This document shows positions 38,101 to 46,041 of a DNA stretch of 64,000 nucleotides, in pieces (the first letter of the stretch is position 1; each line of letters opens with the position of its first letter). The notes beneath the pieces were generated by a model, which was given only the letters and a program-made list of their open reading frames with translations, was not told where the DNA came from and did not search any database. The stretch lies in NCBI RefSeq assembly GCF_028736215.1, contig NZ_CP117883.1:2542001-2606000 (forward strand). Direction: 5' to 3'. The translations under genes and the position numbers were made by a program. The stretch is from Mucilaginibacter sp. KACC 22773 (GTDB lineage: Bacteria; Bacteroidota; Bacteroidia; Sphingobacteriales; Sphingobacteriaceae).

Positions 38101-38552
38101 CCCTGTTTGCATCCTATACTGATAAAGGTAGTAAGGTGGTTGGTCCGCTTACAGGCACCGATGTGGTAACCTTACGAAATGCCGATGTAAAGGCTGTTTA
38201 TGCTGATGAGTTAAAAGGATTCAATCGTTTCAAAGACGATCTGTCGCTGGGCAACCATAAATCGTTTGTGTTGTTCAGGGATGTTGATTTAACCGATATC
38301 AAAAAAATGAGCTTCCAATACGGATCGAAGGGAGTTGATGGCGAGATTGAAGTACGGATGGATTCACAGGCAGGCCCCGTTATTTGTTTGGCAACTTATG
38401 GCGATACCGGCAGTTGGGATAAACTGGCCTGGTTAAGCGGCGATGTGCAAAAGCAGGTTACCGGCAAACACAATGTATTTGTTTTTGCCATTAAACGTAC
38501 CAAACCAAATGATGGCATCCTTAAATTAAGCGATATTCGCTTCGGTCAATAA
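35109..38552 (+). CDS. Secreted ThuA / sugar dehydrogenase / PKD / cytochrome c / CBM-like fusion protein
   Basis: A multi-domain exported protein of 1147 aa. After a signal peptide (about 1-22) come: a ThuA-like amidotransferase fold (about 28-245, GYAGFHSAADTEYDWPWY); a PQQ-type soluble glucose dehydrogenase-like propeller (about 270-700, HHGGSLAW, GCRNPYRIAVNP); a PKD domain (about 735-815); a class I cytochrome c with haem motif CKSCH at 897-901 and a probable Met ligand in HVMSAHP; and a C-terminal jelly roll like CBM6 (about 1010-1147). The order suggests oxidation of a sugar with electrons passed to its own haem. Substrate and cofactor are inferred. It is first in a four-gene string. 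Confidence 0.88.
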   Translation: MSLKLKLTCILLIGLSFGLYSFKKPVPRQHVLVFSKTLGWHHSCIPFGIAAIQKLGKENNFDVDTTTNSEAFTDENLKKYDAVIFQCTTGNVLNAAQQAAFERYIQAGGGYAGFHSAADTEYDWPWYGKLVGAYFSSHPNNSNIRTATIDVTDRTNPITAGLPARWERTDEWYNYKSIYSGIHILASLDENTYDGGTNGANHPITWFHEFDGGRSFYTGCGHTDESYSDPLFLGQMLGGIKYAMGNGKPLDYGKAYAKVSPDQTRFIKTVLVSNVASPMELATAKDGRVFFTQLMGNFSVYNTKTNQFKVIHKFPITYQGGTGVIGLTLDPNFETNQFVYIYYMPEGQTVEPLNFQLSRFKLSPTNVLDLKSEKVLLKVPVQIVSGAHHGGSLAWDKNGNLYLSTGDSSSPFPADGYAPLDERPGKEHFSLDAQRSAGNTNDFKGKILRIHPEADGTYTIPEGNLFPKGMAKTKPEIYVMGCRNPYRIAVNPNTSVLYWGEIGPDAGNDSPRGPRGYDEFNQARKAGNFGWPYFVGNNFAYSHWDFVTGTPGPMFDPKRPVNNSPNNTGLSVLPPATPAMIWYPYAASDEFPELGLGGRCAIGGDFYKYNANVKNPNKFPDYYDGKLFVADWMRNWVISLTFDENENYVRNEAFMPANGDFRRPIDMQFGPDGALYMLEYGSVYGAQNEDARLVKIEYNTGNRAPIAKAGITDTATQAYYQHTKYLTAELKEMPVKKEISGQAPLTVGFNSQNSKDLDDDDKITYQWLFDGKTVGAATASASYTYTKPGVYKAILKVTDKAGATGRDTIIVRVGNTRPVVTIASAGNKSFIQKGQPFKYHVVVKDKEDAKIDLKRVNLFYIYNPQPSTDSKTVQSLAALSANEISYPGKALMANSDCKSCHLANKTAVGPSFIAIANRYKTQKGSVDKLSKKIIAGGAGSWGTEHVMSAHPQLSAADTREIVKYIFSLTDKKGKATALPLNGSLNLKFSDAEPRGQYTLFASYTDKGSKVVGPLTGTDVVTLRNADVKAVYADELKGFNRFKDDLSLGNHKSFVLFRDVDLTDIKKMSFQYGSKGVDGEIEVRMDSQAGPVICLATYGDTGSWDKLAWLSGDVQKQVTGKHNVFVFAIKRTKPNDGILKLSDIRFGQ

Positions 38553-38569
38553 CATACAAAACACCACAT

Positions 38570-39430
38570 ATGAAAACATCATCAGTTATAATAAACGCCT
38601 GTGCAGGTTTAGGCTTATTAACCTCCAATGCTTTTGCTCAAAGCGGCAAACCGGTTTTTGTCGGTAAAATAGGCGTGCAAGCTTACACCTTCCGGAGCAG
38701 TATGCCTAAAGCTACAATATCCGTACTGGATACCATTAAAGCAATGGGCATAACCGAACTGGAAGGACAGGAACCCAAGGGCATGACGCCCGAAGCTTTC
38801 CGTAAGCTTTGTAACGAGAGAGGAATCAGCATTCCGTCGATAGGAGCAGGGTATGATGATATAGTGAAAAGCCCGGCCCAGGTGGTGAAACAGGCTAAAG
38901 CGTTAGGCGCCAAATATGTGATGGTAGCCTGGATTCCGCATGGTAAGGAGTTTAACCTGGAAGATGCCAAAAAAGCCGTTACTGATTTTAATACGGTTGG
39001 CAAATACCTTGCAGAAGCCGGGATTACATTTTGCTACCACAACCATGGGTATGAGTTTGGCCCTTACGAGGACGGAACCCTGTTTGATTATATCGCTAAA
39101 AATACCGACCCAAAGTATGTATCATTCGAGATCGACCTGTTGTGGTCGTTCCACGGCGGGCAGGACCCGGCTAAGCTGATAGAAAAATATCCAACCCGCA
39201 TTAAACTGATGCACCTTAAGGATATTCGCAAAGGCGTAGCCAATGACCTTACCGGGGGCACCGATACTAAAAACGATGTAGCCCTTGGCACCGGTCAGAT
39301 CGATATCCCGGCGGTGCTTAAAGCAGCAAGGAAAGCGGGCGTAAGGCATTATTTTATTGAGGATGAAAGCCCATCGTACGCAACGCAAATTCCTGTTACT
39401 ATTGAATATATTAAAGGATTAAAATATTAG
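38570..39430 (+). CDS. Sugar phosphate isomerase/epimerase-like TIM-barrel protein
   Basis: A 286-aa xylose-isomerase-like AP-endonuclease-2 fold protein with a signal peptide (about 1-23), so it acts outside the cytoplasm and on free sugars rather than phosphates. Metal ligands can be picked out: Glu in ELEGQE, His/Asn in CYHNHGYEF, Asp/Leu in EIDLLW, His in HLKDI and a final Glu in FIEDES. It starts 17 bp behind the ThuA fusion gene. Relatives with Gfo/Idh/MocA partners take part in 3-keto-sugar conversions. Confidence 0.85.
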   Translation: MKTSSVIINACAGLGLLTSNAFAQSGKPVFVGKIGVQAYTFRSSMPKATISVLDTIKAMGITELEGQEPKGMTPEAFRKLCNERGISIPSIGAGYDDIVKSPAQVVKQAKALGAKYVMVAWIPHGKEFNLEDAKKAVTDFNTVGKYLAEAGITFCYHNHGYEFGPYEDGTLFDYIAKNTDPKYVSFEIDLLWSFHGGQDPAKLIEKYPTRIKLMHLKDIRKGVANDLTGGTDTKNDVALGTGQIDIPAVLKAARKAGVRHYFIEDESPSYATQIPVTIEYIKGLKY

Positions 39431-39649
39431 GTCGTGAAAGGTTTTAATAGGATAAAAATTTGATAGTGAAGTACTTATTGTTATATCCGGGGCATTAGCC
39501 GGCTTGTTCACCTTATACATTGTAATACGCTTCTTACAAAAAAGAATAATGCATTATGCGGTATTTCTTCGATATTTGATATCGCGGCACCACAAACCGC
39601 TATTTAAACCAATTTATATCTACACTGAAAAAACAGTAAACCTTACAGT

Positions 39650-41005
39650 ATGGAAAACTCTCGTCGTACATTTATAAAACAGGCTGCTATAGCAGGAGCA
39701 GGCGTATTGATCACTAAAAACGCGTGGAGCGCCAAAAGCTACAAACGCATTATTGGTGCTAATGACCGTGTTCGGGTTGGTGTTGTCGGCTTTTCCGACA
39801 GGCATAAAAGTTCGCACATCCCCAGCTTCATGAATCATTATAAAGAATTGAATTTCGAAGTGGTTGGCGTATCCGACATCTGGAAAAACCGCCGAGAAGA
39901 AGGTGCCGCTGTATGGAAAGAAAAAATGCAGAACGATGTAAAGGCGTACCGCAATAACGAGGAGATGTACGATAGCAAAACCGTCGACGCGGTATTTATT
40001 AGTACGGCCGATTTTCAGCATGCACGCCATGCAATTGAAGCTGTTAAAGCAGGCTGTGATGCGTATGTGGAAAAGCCATTTGCCGAAACTATGGAGGATA
40101 ACCGCGCGGCGCTTAAGGCCGTTAAGGAATCTGGAAAAATAGTGCAGATAGGATCGCAGCGCAGGAGCGGGGATAATTATCACGCTGCCAATGATTTTAT
40201 CCGCTCGGGTAAGTTTGGGCCTATTACCATGGTCGAGCTTACCTGGAACGTTAACCAGCCGGGCCGCTGGCGCCGGCCCGAATTACTTAGTAAGTTAAAA
40301 GAAGAAGATACCGACTGGAAACGCTTCATCATGAACCGGCCATACGAGGCTTTCGATCCGCGCAAGTATTTGGAATATCGCTTGTTTTGGCCATACTCCT
40401 CCGGATTGCCCGGCCAGTGGATGAGCCACCAGATTGATACAGTACATTGGTTTACCGGTTTGAAGCACCCGCGCAGCGTTGTTGCCAACGGCGGTATTTA
40501 TATGTGGAAAGATGGCCGCCGCAACTGGGATACCATTTTGGCTGCCTTTGATTATGGTCCGCTGGATGATCTGTCAACCGGTTTCCAGGTAACCTTTGGC
40601 TCGCGCATGCATAACGGAGATGAACATCCCGCCGAAATCTACTATTCCAACGGAGGCGAACTAAACCTGATCACCAATAAAGTGTCTCCAAATGGCGGGC
40701 TCACAGAAAAAATGGCTGCCGCTATGGGCATGAAAGCCAACCTGCTGCCCGAGATCAGCCTGGCAAATACACAACAGGTTGTAGCATCGGCCAACACCGG
40801 CGGCGATGTGCTTACTTCAAACCATGTGCGCAACTGGATGGAATGCGTACGCAGTCGTAAGCAACCCAATGCTCCGGTGGAAGCTGGGTACAGCCATTCT
40901 ATTGCCAATATCATGACCAATGCGGCGGTACACACCGGTGTTAAGGCAACGTTTGATGAAAGCACCCAGGAAGTAATGGCAAACGGTAAAGTTTTTAAAT
41001 ATTGA
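39650..41005 (+). CDS. Gfo/Idh/MocA-family oxidoreductase with Tat signal
   Basis: A 451-aa NAD(P)-dependent sugar oxidoreductase. The N-terminus carries a twin-arginine motif (SRRTFIKQ, about 3-10) followed by a hydrophobic stretch, so it is exported folded with its cofactor. The Rossmann fold shows VGVVGFSD; the family EKPFAET motif lies near 143-149 with the catalytic Lys; the WMSHQIDTVHW block supplies the second catalytic His region. Tat-exported members oxidise or reduce glycosides in the periplasm. A 219-bp gap separates it from the isomerase, and the next gene follows after 6 bp. Confidence 0.9.
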   Translation: MENSRRTFIKQAAIAGAGVLITKNAWSAKSYKRIIGANDRVRVGVVGFSDRHKSSHIPSFMNHYKELNFEVVGVSDIWKNRREEGAAVWKEKMQNDVKAYRNNEEMYDSKTVDAVFISTADFQHARHAIEAVKAGCDAYVEKPFAETMEDNRAALKAVKESGKIVQIGSQRRSGDNYHAANDFIRSGKFGPITMVELTWNVNQPGRWRRPELLSKLKEEDTDWKRFIMNRPYEAFDPRKYLEYRLFWPYSSGLPGQWMSHQIDTVHWFTGLKHPRSVVANGGIYMWKDGRRNWDTILAAFDYGPLDDLSTGFQVTFGSRMHNGDEHPAEIYYSNGGELNLITNKVSPNGGLTEKMAAAMGMKANLLPEISLANTQQVVASANTGGDVLTSNHVRNWMECVRSRKQPNAPVEAGYSHSIANIMTNAAVHTGVKATFDESTQEVMANGKVFKY

Positions 41006-41011
41006 TAAGTA

Positions 41012-42061
41012 ATGATGATAAATACTTTAAAAAAAACAGGTTTAATGATAGCCTCAATAGCTTTTGCCACAGGTGTAGCCGCTCAAAAAAGCGAGCCGGT
41101 AAAGGTTGTAGAGTCAAAAAAGGAACGTAAGGTAGATGTGTTTATCGGCGGTAAGCCGTTTACAAGTTTTCTGTACCCTGATAGTCTTGAGAAACCGGTT
41201 TTATATCCTTTACGCACAGCTAATGGAACTGTTGTTACCCGTGGCTTTCCGCTTGATCCAAAGCCCGGGGACCCAACCGACCATCCACATCACATAGGCC
41301 TTTGGTTTAATTTTGAAAACCTGAACGGACTGGATTTCTGGAATAACTCCTATGCCATTCATAAAGAGAAAAAGAATTTGTACGGCTGGATCCGTACCGA
41401 CAAGGTGCTGGAAACCAAAAGCGGCACAACCGGCGTATTGGCATACCATGCAAACTGGACTAACCAGCAAAAAGATGTCATTTTAGAAGAAACCACCCGT
41501 TTTGAATTCAGCGGAACAGCCAATCAGCGCATTATAGATCGTATTACTACACTAAAAGCCAGTGTGGATGCAACTTTTACCGATGCTAAAGACGGCCTGC
41601 TTGGCCTGCGCCTGGCTCATGACCTGCAGATGCCTGCTACTGAAGACCAAAAATTTACCGACGATAAAGGCAATGTAACCATAGTTAAAGCCGGTACCGA
41701 TAAAGTGGCCAACGGCAATTACTTAACCAGCGCTGGCAAAACAGGTAACGATGCCTGGAGCAGCCGCGGCGTATGGTGCAAGGTTTACGGTAAAATGGGT
41801 GCCGATTCGGTAGGTATCGCTATTATAGATCATCCTCAAAATCCTAATTATCCCACATTTTGGCATGCCAGGGGTTATGGCTTATTTGCGGCTAACCCTT
41901 TAGGTGAGAAGATTTTTACGAATGGTAAATCGGCAAAGAATTTGCATTTAAATAAAGGCGAGGCGGTGACTTTTCGTTTTCGTGTAGTTATCAGTAATGG
42001 CGGGCAAACCATCAGCAGCGGGCAGCTTAATGAGATGGCAGCGGAATATGGGAAGAAATAA
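41012..42061 (+). CDS. DUF6807 (PmoA-like) secreted protein
   Basis: A 349-aa exported protein with a signal peptide ending near residue 24 (GVAAQ). It matches the DUF6807 family, annotated in databases as PmoA although unrelated to membrane methane monooxygenase: the DHPHHIGLWF block (about 89-98), FWNNSYAIHKE and the later HPQNPNYPTFWHARGYG are characteristic. His-rich conserved blocks suggest a metal or sugar site. It is co-transcribed with the oxidoreductase and probably belongs to the same carbohydrate route. The activity is unknown. Confidence 0.8.
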   Translation: MMINTLKKTGLMIASIAFATGVAAQKSEPVKVVESKKERKVDVFIGGKPFTSFLYPDSLEKPVLYPLRTANGTVVTRGFPLDPKPGDPTDHPHHIGLWFNFENLNGLDFWNNSYAIHKEKKNLYGWIRTDKVLETKSGTTGVLAYHANWTNQQKDVILEETTRFEFSGTANQRIIDRITTLKASVDATFTDAKDGLLGLRLAHDLQMPATEDQKFTDDKGNVTIVKAGTDKVANGNYLTSAGKTGNDAWSSRGVWCKVYGKMGADSVGIAIIDHPQNPNYPTFWHARGYGLFAANPLGEKIFTNGKSAKNLHLNKGEAVTFRFRVVISNGGQTISSGQLNEMAAEYGKK

Positions 42062-42123
42062 TTTTTTAATTTATTACGACAAACCGCGCGGACAAGCGTC
42101 TCGCTAAATGCGTATAGCGGCAA

Positions 42124-42150
42124 AAGCAAGCCTTAACTCAGGGCTTGCTT
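42124..42150. terminator. Bidirectional terminator at the DUF6807 / PLP-enzyme junction
   Basis: Stem AAGCAAGCC (42124-42132) / GGCTTGCTT (42142-42150) with the stop codon of the minus-strand gene in the loop. The minus-strand copy is followed by TTTTGC. It serves convergent genes. Confidence 0.7.
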
Positions 42151-43248
42151 CAAATCCTCCACCAAATCATCAATATGTTCCAACCCAACTGAAACCCGCA
42201 ATAAGTTAAATGGTGTTTTTGTATCTGGGCCTTCCATCGTTGCACGGTGCTCAATTAAACTTTCAACACCTCCCAGGCTGGTTGCCCTGGTAAATATTTT
42301 TAATTTATTGATGATATTGTGCGTATCATTTTCATCACCCTTAACAATAAATGATAGCATGCCGCCGAAGGCCAGCATCTGTTCCCTGGCAATATTATGT
42401 TGCGGATGTGATGGCAGGCCGGGATATAATACTTTTTCTACTTTAGGATGCTGCTCTAAAAACTCAGCTAATAATTGCGCATTGTGAACATGGCCCTTAA
42501 CACGGTAGGGCAGGGTTTTAATACTCCGTACCAGCCAGAAACAGTCGGTTGGGGAGGGGATAGCGCCGCCCATTTCCTGTACCTGGCGTATTTTGGCCCA
42601 CCAATCGTTTTTTCCGGCGGTAATTAATGCGCCGCCCATCAGGTCGCTGTGGCCTCCAAAGTACTTAGTGGCCGAGTGCATTACCATATCGGCGCCCAAA
42701 GCCAATGGTTGCTGGCAAATAGGAGTGGCAAAAGTATTGTCAACCACTACTTTAATGTTGTTCGCCCTGGCAAAGGCAACTACTTTTTTTATATCGGTGA
42801 TCTTGAGCAGTGGGTTTGATGGCGTTTCAACCCAAATCACCCCGGTGTCGGGCCTGATGTGTTGGGTTAAAACTTCGATATCATTAACATCAACAAAATC
42901 AAACGTTAAAATACCCGCAAAGAGGTTTTTAAGCTGATTACGCAAACCGTGGTACATGTCATCAGGGCAAATAATGTGGGTACCCGGAGCCAGCGACTGA
43001 AATACCGACATGCCCGCCGCGTTACCCGATGAAAATGACGCTGCATCGGCGCCACCCTCTAATTTGGCTATAACATTTTCAAGCAAGGCCCGGTTAGGGT
43101 TCGATGCCCTGCTGTAAATATGCCCGCCTGGAAAACTACCATCTTCGTCACGTTCAAAAGTGGTCGACATAACAATAGGTTGTATCACGGCTTTTGATGA
43201 TCCGTCTACATGGTTGCCTGCGTGTATAGCTATAGTTTCAGTTTTCAT
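42133..43248 (-). CDS. Cys/Met-metabolism PLP enzyme (cystathionine gamma-synthase/lyase type)
   Basis: Fold-type I PLP enzyme of 371 aa from ATG 43248 (MKTETIAIHAG). The longer frame reaching 43419 overlaps the next gene's promoter and is rejected. Hallmarks are YSRASNPNR, SSGNAAGMS, VVDNTFATP and the PLP Lys in HSATKYFGGHSD. This family includes cystathionine gamma-synthase, gamma-lyase, methionine gamma-lyase and O-acetylhomoserine sulfhydrylase, and the sequence alone does not settle which. It is divergent from a small lipoprotein gene. Confidence 0.9.
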   Translation of the reverse strand: MKTETIAIHAGNHVDGSSKAVIQPIVMSTTFERDEDGSFPGGHIYSRASNPNRALLENVIAKLEGGADAASFSSGNAAGMSVFQSLAPGTHIICPDDMYHGLRNQLKNLFAGILTFDFVDVNDIEVLTQHIRPDTGVIWVETPSNPLLKITDIKKVVAFARANNIKVVVDNTFATPICQQPLALGADMVMHSATKYFGGHSDLMGGALITAGKNDWWAKIRQVQEMGGAIPSPTDCFWLVRSIKTLPYRVKGHVHNAQLLAEFLEQHPKVEKVLYPGLPSHPQHNIAREQMLAFGGMLSFIVKGDENDTHNIINKLKIFTRATSLGGVESLIEHRATMEGPDTKTPFNLLRVSVGLEHIDDLVEDLKQALS

Positions 43249-43345
43249 TATTGCTGATGTTGTTGCGCCTTCAAAGTAAATAAGATTATTTGTAATGTGT
43301 TGTAGCAGGCAATGTAAATTTTGCGTAATTGTTAAAAAACACAAC

Positions 43346-43867
43346 ATGAAAAACCTGCACCTGCTTACAATCGCCCTGTTATTATTAATCACTGCCTGTA
43401 AAAAAGAAAACATCGCCAAACAAAGCGAATACGATGCCAGCTATAAAGCCTGGATAAGTTTCAAAAACAGCAGCAAAAACTCATATTCCTATACAACAAC
43501 CTTTGGCTCGTGGGTAGGTTTTGGTGTAACCATCAAAGTAGCTGTAAGCAATGGTAAAGTTGTTTCGCGTGATTACATTAAAGTACAATCCCGTAACGAT
43601 GGCACCAATAAGGCTGATACCGTTAAAGCCTGGCATGAAGATGCTGCCACCATAAACTCGCACCCAAATGATGCAGCCAATGCACTTACGATAGATGACA
43701 TTTACTTAAAGGCCCGTACCGAATGGCTTAAAGCTGATGCCGCAACCAATGATATCATATTTGAAGCAAAAAACCACGGCCTTATTTCCGACTGTGGTTA
43801 TGTGCCGCGCAATTGCGCCGACGATTGCTTTAGAGGGATAAGCATTACAGCCATAACCGCTTTGTAA
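43346..43867 (+). CDS. Small lipoprotein, possibly DUF6174-like
   Basis: A 173-aa protein from ATG 43346. The lipobox LLITAC gives Cys16. The mature part has a YSYTTTFGSW...VAVSNGKVVSRDY strand pattern, a TIDDIYLKA helix and an EAKNHGLISDCGYVPRNCADDC tail with four Cys residues that could form two disulfides. The pattern recalls DUF6174-type proteins, but I am not sure. It is divergent from the PLP enzyme with 97 bp between starts. The function is unknown. Confidence 0.65.
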   Translation: MKNLHLLTIALLLLITACKKENIAKQSEYDASYKAWISFKNSSKNSYSYTTTFGSWVGFGVTIKVAVSNGKVVSRDYIKVQSRNDGTNKADTVKAWHEDAATINSHPNDAANALTIDDIYLKARTEWLKADAATNDIIFEAKNHGLISDCGYVPRNCADDCFRGISITAITAL

Positions 43868-44060
43868 GCTAAAAGCCGAAAGCTAAAGGCCGAAAGCTAT
43901 TCCAATTCTTGTTTTAAGCTTTTTGCTTTCAGCCTTTAGCTTTCGGCTTTCCCCAATTAGTTTTTTGCTTTCAGCCTTCGGCTTTCAGCTTCCACCCCCT
44001 CATAATCTTATTGTAAAGATGCCCCTTGCTTTAGGCCCTGGGCTTTAAGCTTTCCGCTTT
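43868..44060. repeat. AAAGCCGAAAGCT word-repeat spacer
   Basis: The word GCCGAAAGCT(AAAG) occurs in direct copies near 43870-43900. Its complement AGCTTTCGGCTTT / GCTTTCAGCC occurs in several copies at 43915-43995, so the spacer can fold as a long hairpin. Similar AAGCTGAAAGC words return at 45287-45402. Confidence 0.6.
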
Positions 44061-44065
44061 TTTAG

Positions 44066-44073
44066 TACATTTG
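44066..44073 (+). promoter_or_regulatory. -7 box (TACATTTG) for mqnE
   Basis: TACATTTG fits TAnnTTTG and ends 15 bp before the mqnE ATG, so the 5' leader would be only a few bases long. No clear -33 element was seen. Confidence 0.5.
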
Positions 44074-44088
44074 TTCAAAGTTTTTTGA

Positions 44089-45285
44089 ATGGAAGCTGAG
44101 CATAATTTACAGTTATTATTACAAAACCCCGACCTGCCTGCTGATTTAAAGCATATTGCCGAAAAGGTACAGCGCAGCGAAAGGATCACCTTTGATGAAG
44201 GTGTTACGTTATATGAGCAGGGCGACCTGGGTTATCTTGGTGTTTTAGCCAACTACATCCGCGAGAAGCGCCATGGCGATAAAACTTATTTCAACCGTAA
44301 TTTTCATATCGAGCCCACCAACCTTTGCGTTTACGATTGCAAATTTTGCTCGTACTCGCGCCTGCTTAAGCAAAAAGCCGAAGGCTGGGAATATACCATG
44401 GACGAAATGTTTAACATGGTAACCAAATATGATGACGAACCGGTAACCGAAGTACATATTGTAGGTGGCGTACTGCCGCAATATGATGTACCTTTTTACC
44501 AGGAGCTTTTCAGTCGTATACGTGCCCATCGCCCCGAATTACACATCAAGGCCTTAACGCCGGTTGAATACCACTATATTTTCAAAAAAGCCAAAATTGA
44601 CTACGCCACCGGCATGCGCCTGATGATGGAGGCCGGTTTGGGCTCGATACCCGGCGGCGGGGCCGAGATTTTCCACCCCGAGGTTCGTGATCTGATTTCA
44701 AAAGATAAATGTACCGGCGACCAATGGCTGGCCATACACGAGGAATGGCATAAGTTGGGCGGCCGCTCAAACGCCACCATGCTTTACGGTCATATCGAAA
44801 AATTTCATCACCGGGTTGATCATATGGAACGCTTACGCCAGCTGCAGGATAAAACAGGCGGTTTCCAAACTTTTATCCCGCTGAAATTCCGCAACCAGGA
44901 TAACCAGATGTCGCATGTGCCTGAATCAACTGTTGTTGAAGATTTGCGTAATTATGCTGTCGCGAGGATCTATTTGGATAATTTCGATCACATTAAAGCC
45001 TATTGGGCTATGATTAGCCGTACCACGGCGCAGCTTTCGCTTAATTTTGGGGTAGATGATATTGACGGTACGCTTGACGATACCACCAAAATTTACTCGA
45101 TGGCAGGCGCCGAAGAGCAGCACCCCGGCATGAGCACCAAACAATTGGTGGAACTGATTAAACATGTAGGCAGGTACCCTATTGAGCGCGATACGCTTTA
45201 TAATGTAGTTACCGATTACAATGATTTTGAATTTCCTGAAACCCAGCCCAAGCCGCAATATTACAAGCTGCCGGTAATAAACTAA
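44089..45285 (+). CDS. mqnE: Aminofutalosine synthase MqnE (radical SAM)
   Basis: Radical SAM enzyme of 398 aa that adds the adenosyl radical to 3-[(1-carboxyvinyl)oxy]benzoate in the futalosine route to menaquinone. The cluster motif CVYDCKFCSY (CxxxCxxC) lies near 78-87. The GGVLPQYDVPFYQ block and the MLYGHIE segment are typical of the MqnE/MqnC/CofH group; placing it as MqnE rather than MqnC rests on length and overall likeness. mqnA lies two genes downstream on the same strand, which supports the pathway. Confidence 0.9.
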   Translation: MEAEHNLQLLLQNPDLPADLKHIAEKVQRSERITFDEGVTLYEQGDLGYLGVLANYIREKRHGDKTYFNRNFHIEPTNLCVYDCKFCSYSRLLKQKAEGWEYTMDEMFNMVTKYDDEPVTEVHIVGGVLPQYDVPFYQELFSRIRAHRPELHIKALTPVEYHYIFKKAKIDYATGMRLMMEAGLGSIPGGGAEIFHPEVRDLISKDKCTGDQWLAIHEEWHKLGGRSNATMLYGHIEKFHHRVDHMERLRQLQDKTGGFQTFIPLKFRNQDNQMSHVPESTVVEDLRNYAVARIYLDNFDHIKAYWAMISRTTAQLSLNFGVDDIDGTLDDTTKIYSMAGAEEQHPGMSTKQLVELIKHVGRYPIERDTLYNVVTDYNDFEFPETQPKPQYYKLPVIN

Positions 45286-45408
45286 GCTTAAAGCAGAAGG
45301 CTAAAAGCTGAAAGCAAAAAAGAAGGAGAAACATTGTGCTTTCAACATAATTAATACGACAACAATAACAAAGCTTTAAGCCTTATGCTTTCAGCTTTAA
45401 GCTAAAAA
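45286..45408. repeat. AAGCTGAAAGC word-repeat spacer
   Basis: Direct and inverted copies of AAAGCTGAAAGC / GCTTTCAGCTTTAAGC at 45287-45325 and 45372-45402 can pair across a 45-bp centre. It separates mqnE from the histidine-phosphatase gene. No gene is present. Confidence 0.55.
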
Positions 45409-46026
45409 ATGCAAAAAACCTTATACATAGTACGTCACGGCCAAACTGAGTACAACAAATTGGGAATTATCCAGGGCAGGGGCGTTGATACCGACCTGAA
45501 CGACGAGGGCCGCAAGCAGGCTCAACAGTTTTTTGCGGCTTATAAAGACGTACCTTTTGATAAAGCATATATATCTGCGCTAAAACGTACAAAGCAAAGT
45601 ATTCAGCCTTTTTTGGATGGGGGATTGCCATTTGAAAAGCTTCCGGGCCTTGATGAGCTGGCCTGGGGTATTCATGAAGGTCAGCTGCCCACGCCGGAAA
45701 ATAAAGCAGCCTTTTTGCAAATTATGCGCGATTGGCTGGATGGAAAATTGGATAGTAAATTTGAAGGCGGCGAAAGCCCTAACGAAGTAGAGATCCGTCA
45801 GCGCGAGGCTTTGAAGGTGATCATGAGCCATCCCGAAGAAAAAACCGTACTGGTTTGCATGCATGGCCGCGCCATGCGTTTATTGCTTTGTATTTTAACC
45901 GGCAAGCCACTAAGCGAAATGGATAACTTTCCGCATCAAAATTTGGTTTTATACAAAGTTGTTTATGATGGCCAACAATTTGCTATTGTAGATTTTAACA
46001 ATGCCGAACATTTAAAACAATCCTGA
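45409..46026 (+). CDS. Histidine phosphatase family protein
   Basis: A 205-aa cytoplasmic phosphatase of the phosphoglycerate-mutase superfamily. The catalytic VRHGQTEYNK motif has His10; the second core residues are in ISALKRTKQS (Arg) and CMHGRAMR (second catalytic His). The length and the final domain resemble alpha-ribazole phosphatase/PhoE-type enzymes. It lies between mqnE and mqnA, 15 bp before the latter, so it is probably co-transcribed with menaquinone genes. The substrate is unknown. Confidence 0.88.
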   Translation: MQKTLYIVRHGQTEYNKLGIIQGRGVDTDLNDEGRKQAQQFFAAYKDVPFDKAYISALKRTKQSIQPFLDGGLPFEKLPGLDELAWGIHEGQLPTPENKAAFLQIMRDWLDGKLDSKFEGGESPNEVEIRQREALKVIMSHPEEKTVLVCMHGRAMRLLLCILTGKPLSEMDNFPHQNLVLYKVVYDGQQFAIVDFNNAEHLKQS

Positions 46027-46041
46027 AAGAGAACGTTTCTT

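Noticed and set aside
39431..39649. Small membrane-protein ORF in the gap before the Gfo/Idh/MocA gene
   Set aside because: One frame is open over about 65 codons and contains a hydrophobic stretch, but it has no ATG, GTG or well-placed TTG start and runs into the next gene.
43249..43419. Extended start of the PLP enzyme (57 more residues)
   Set aside because: It overlaps the divergent lipoprotein gene and its promoter; the family start is MKTETIAIHAG at 43248.
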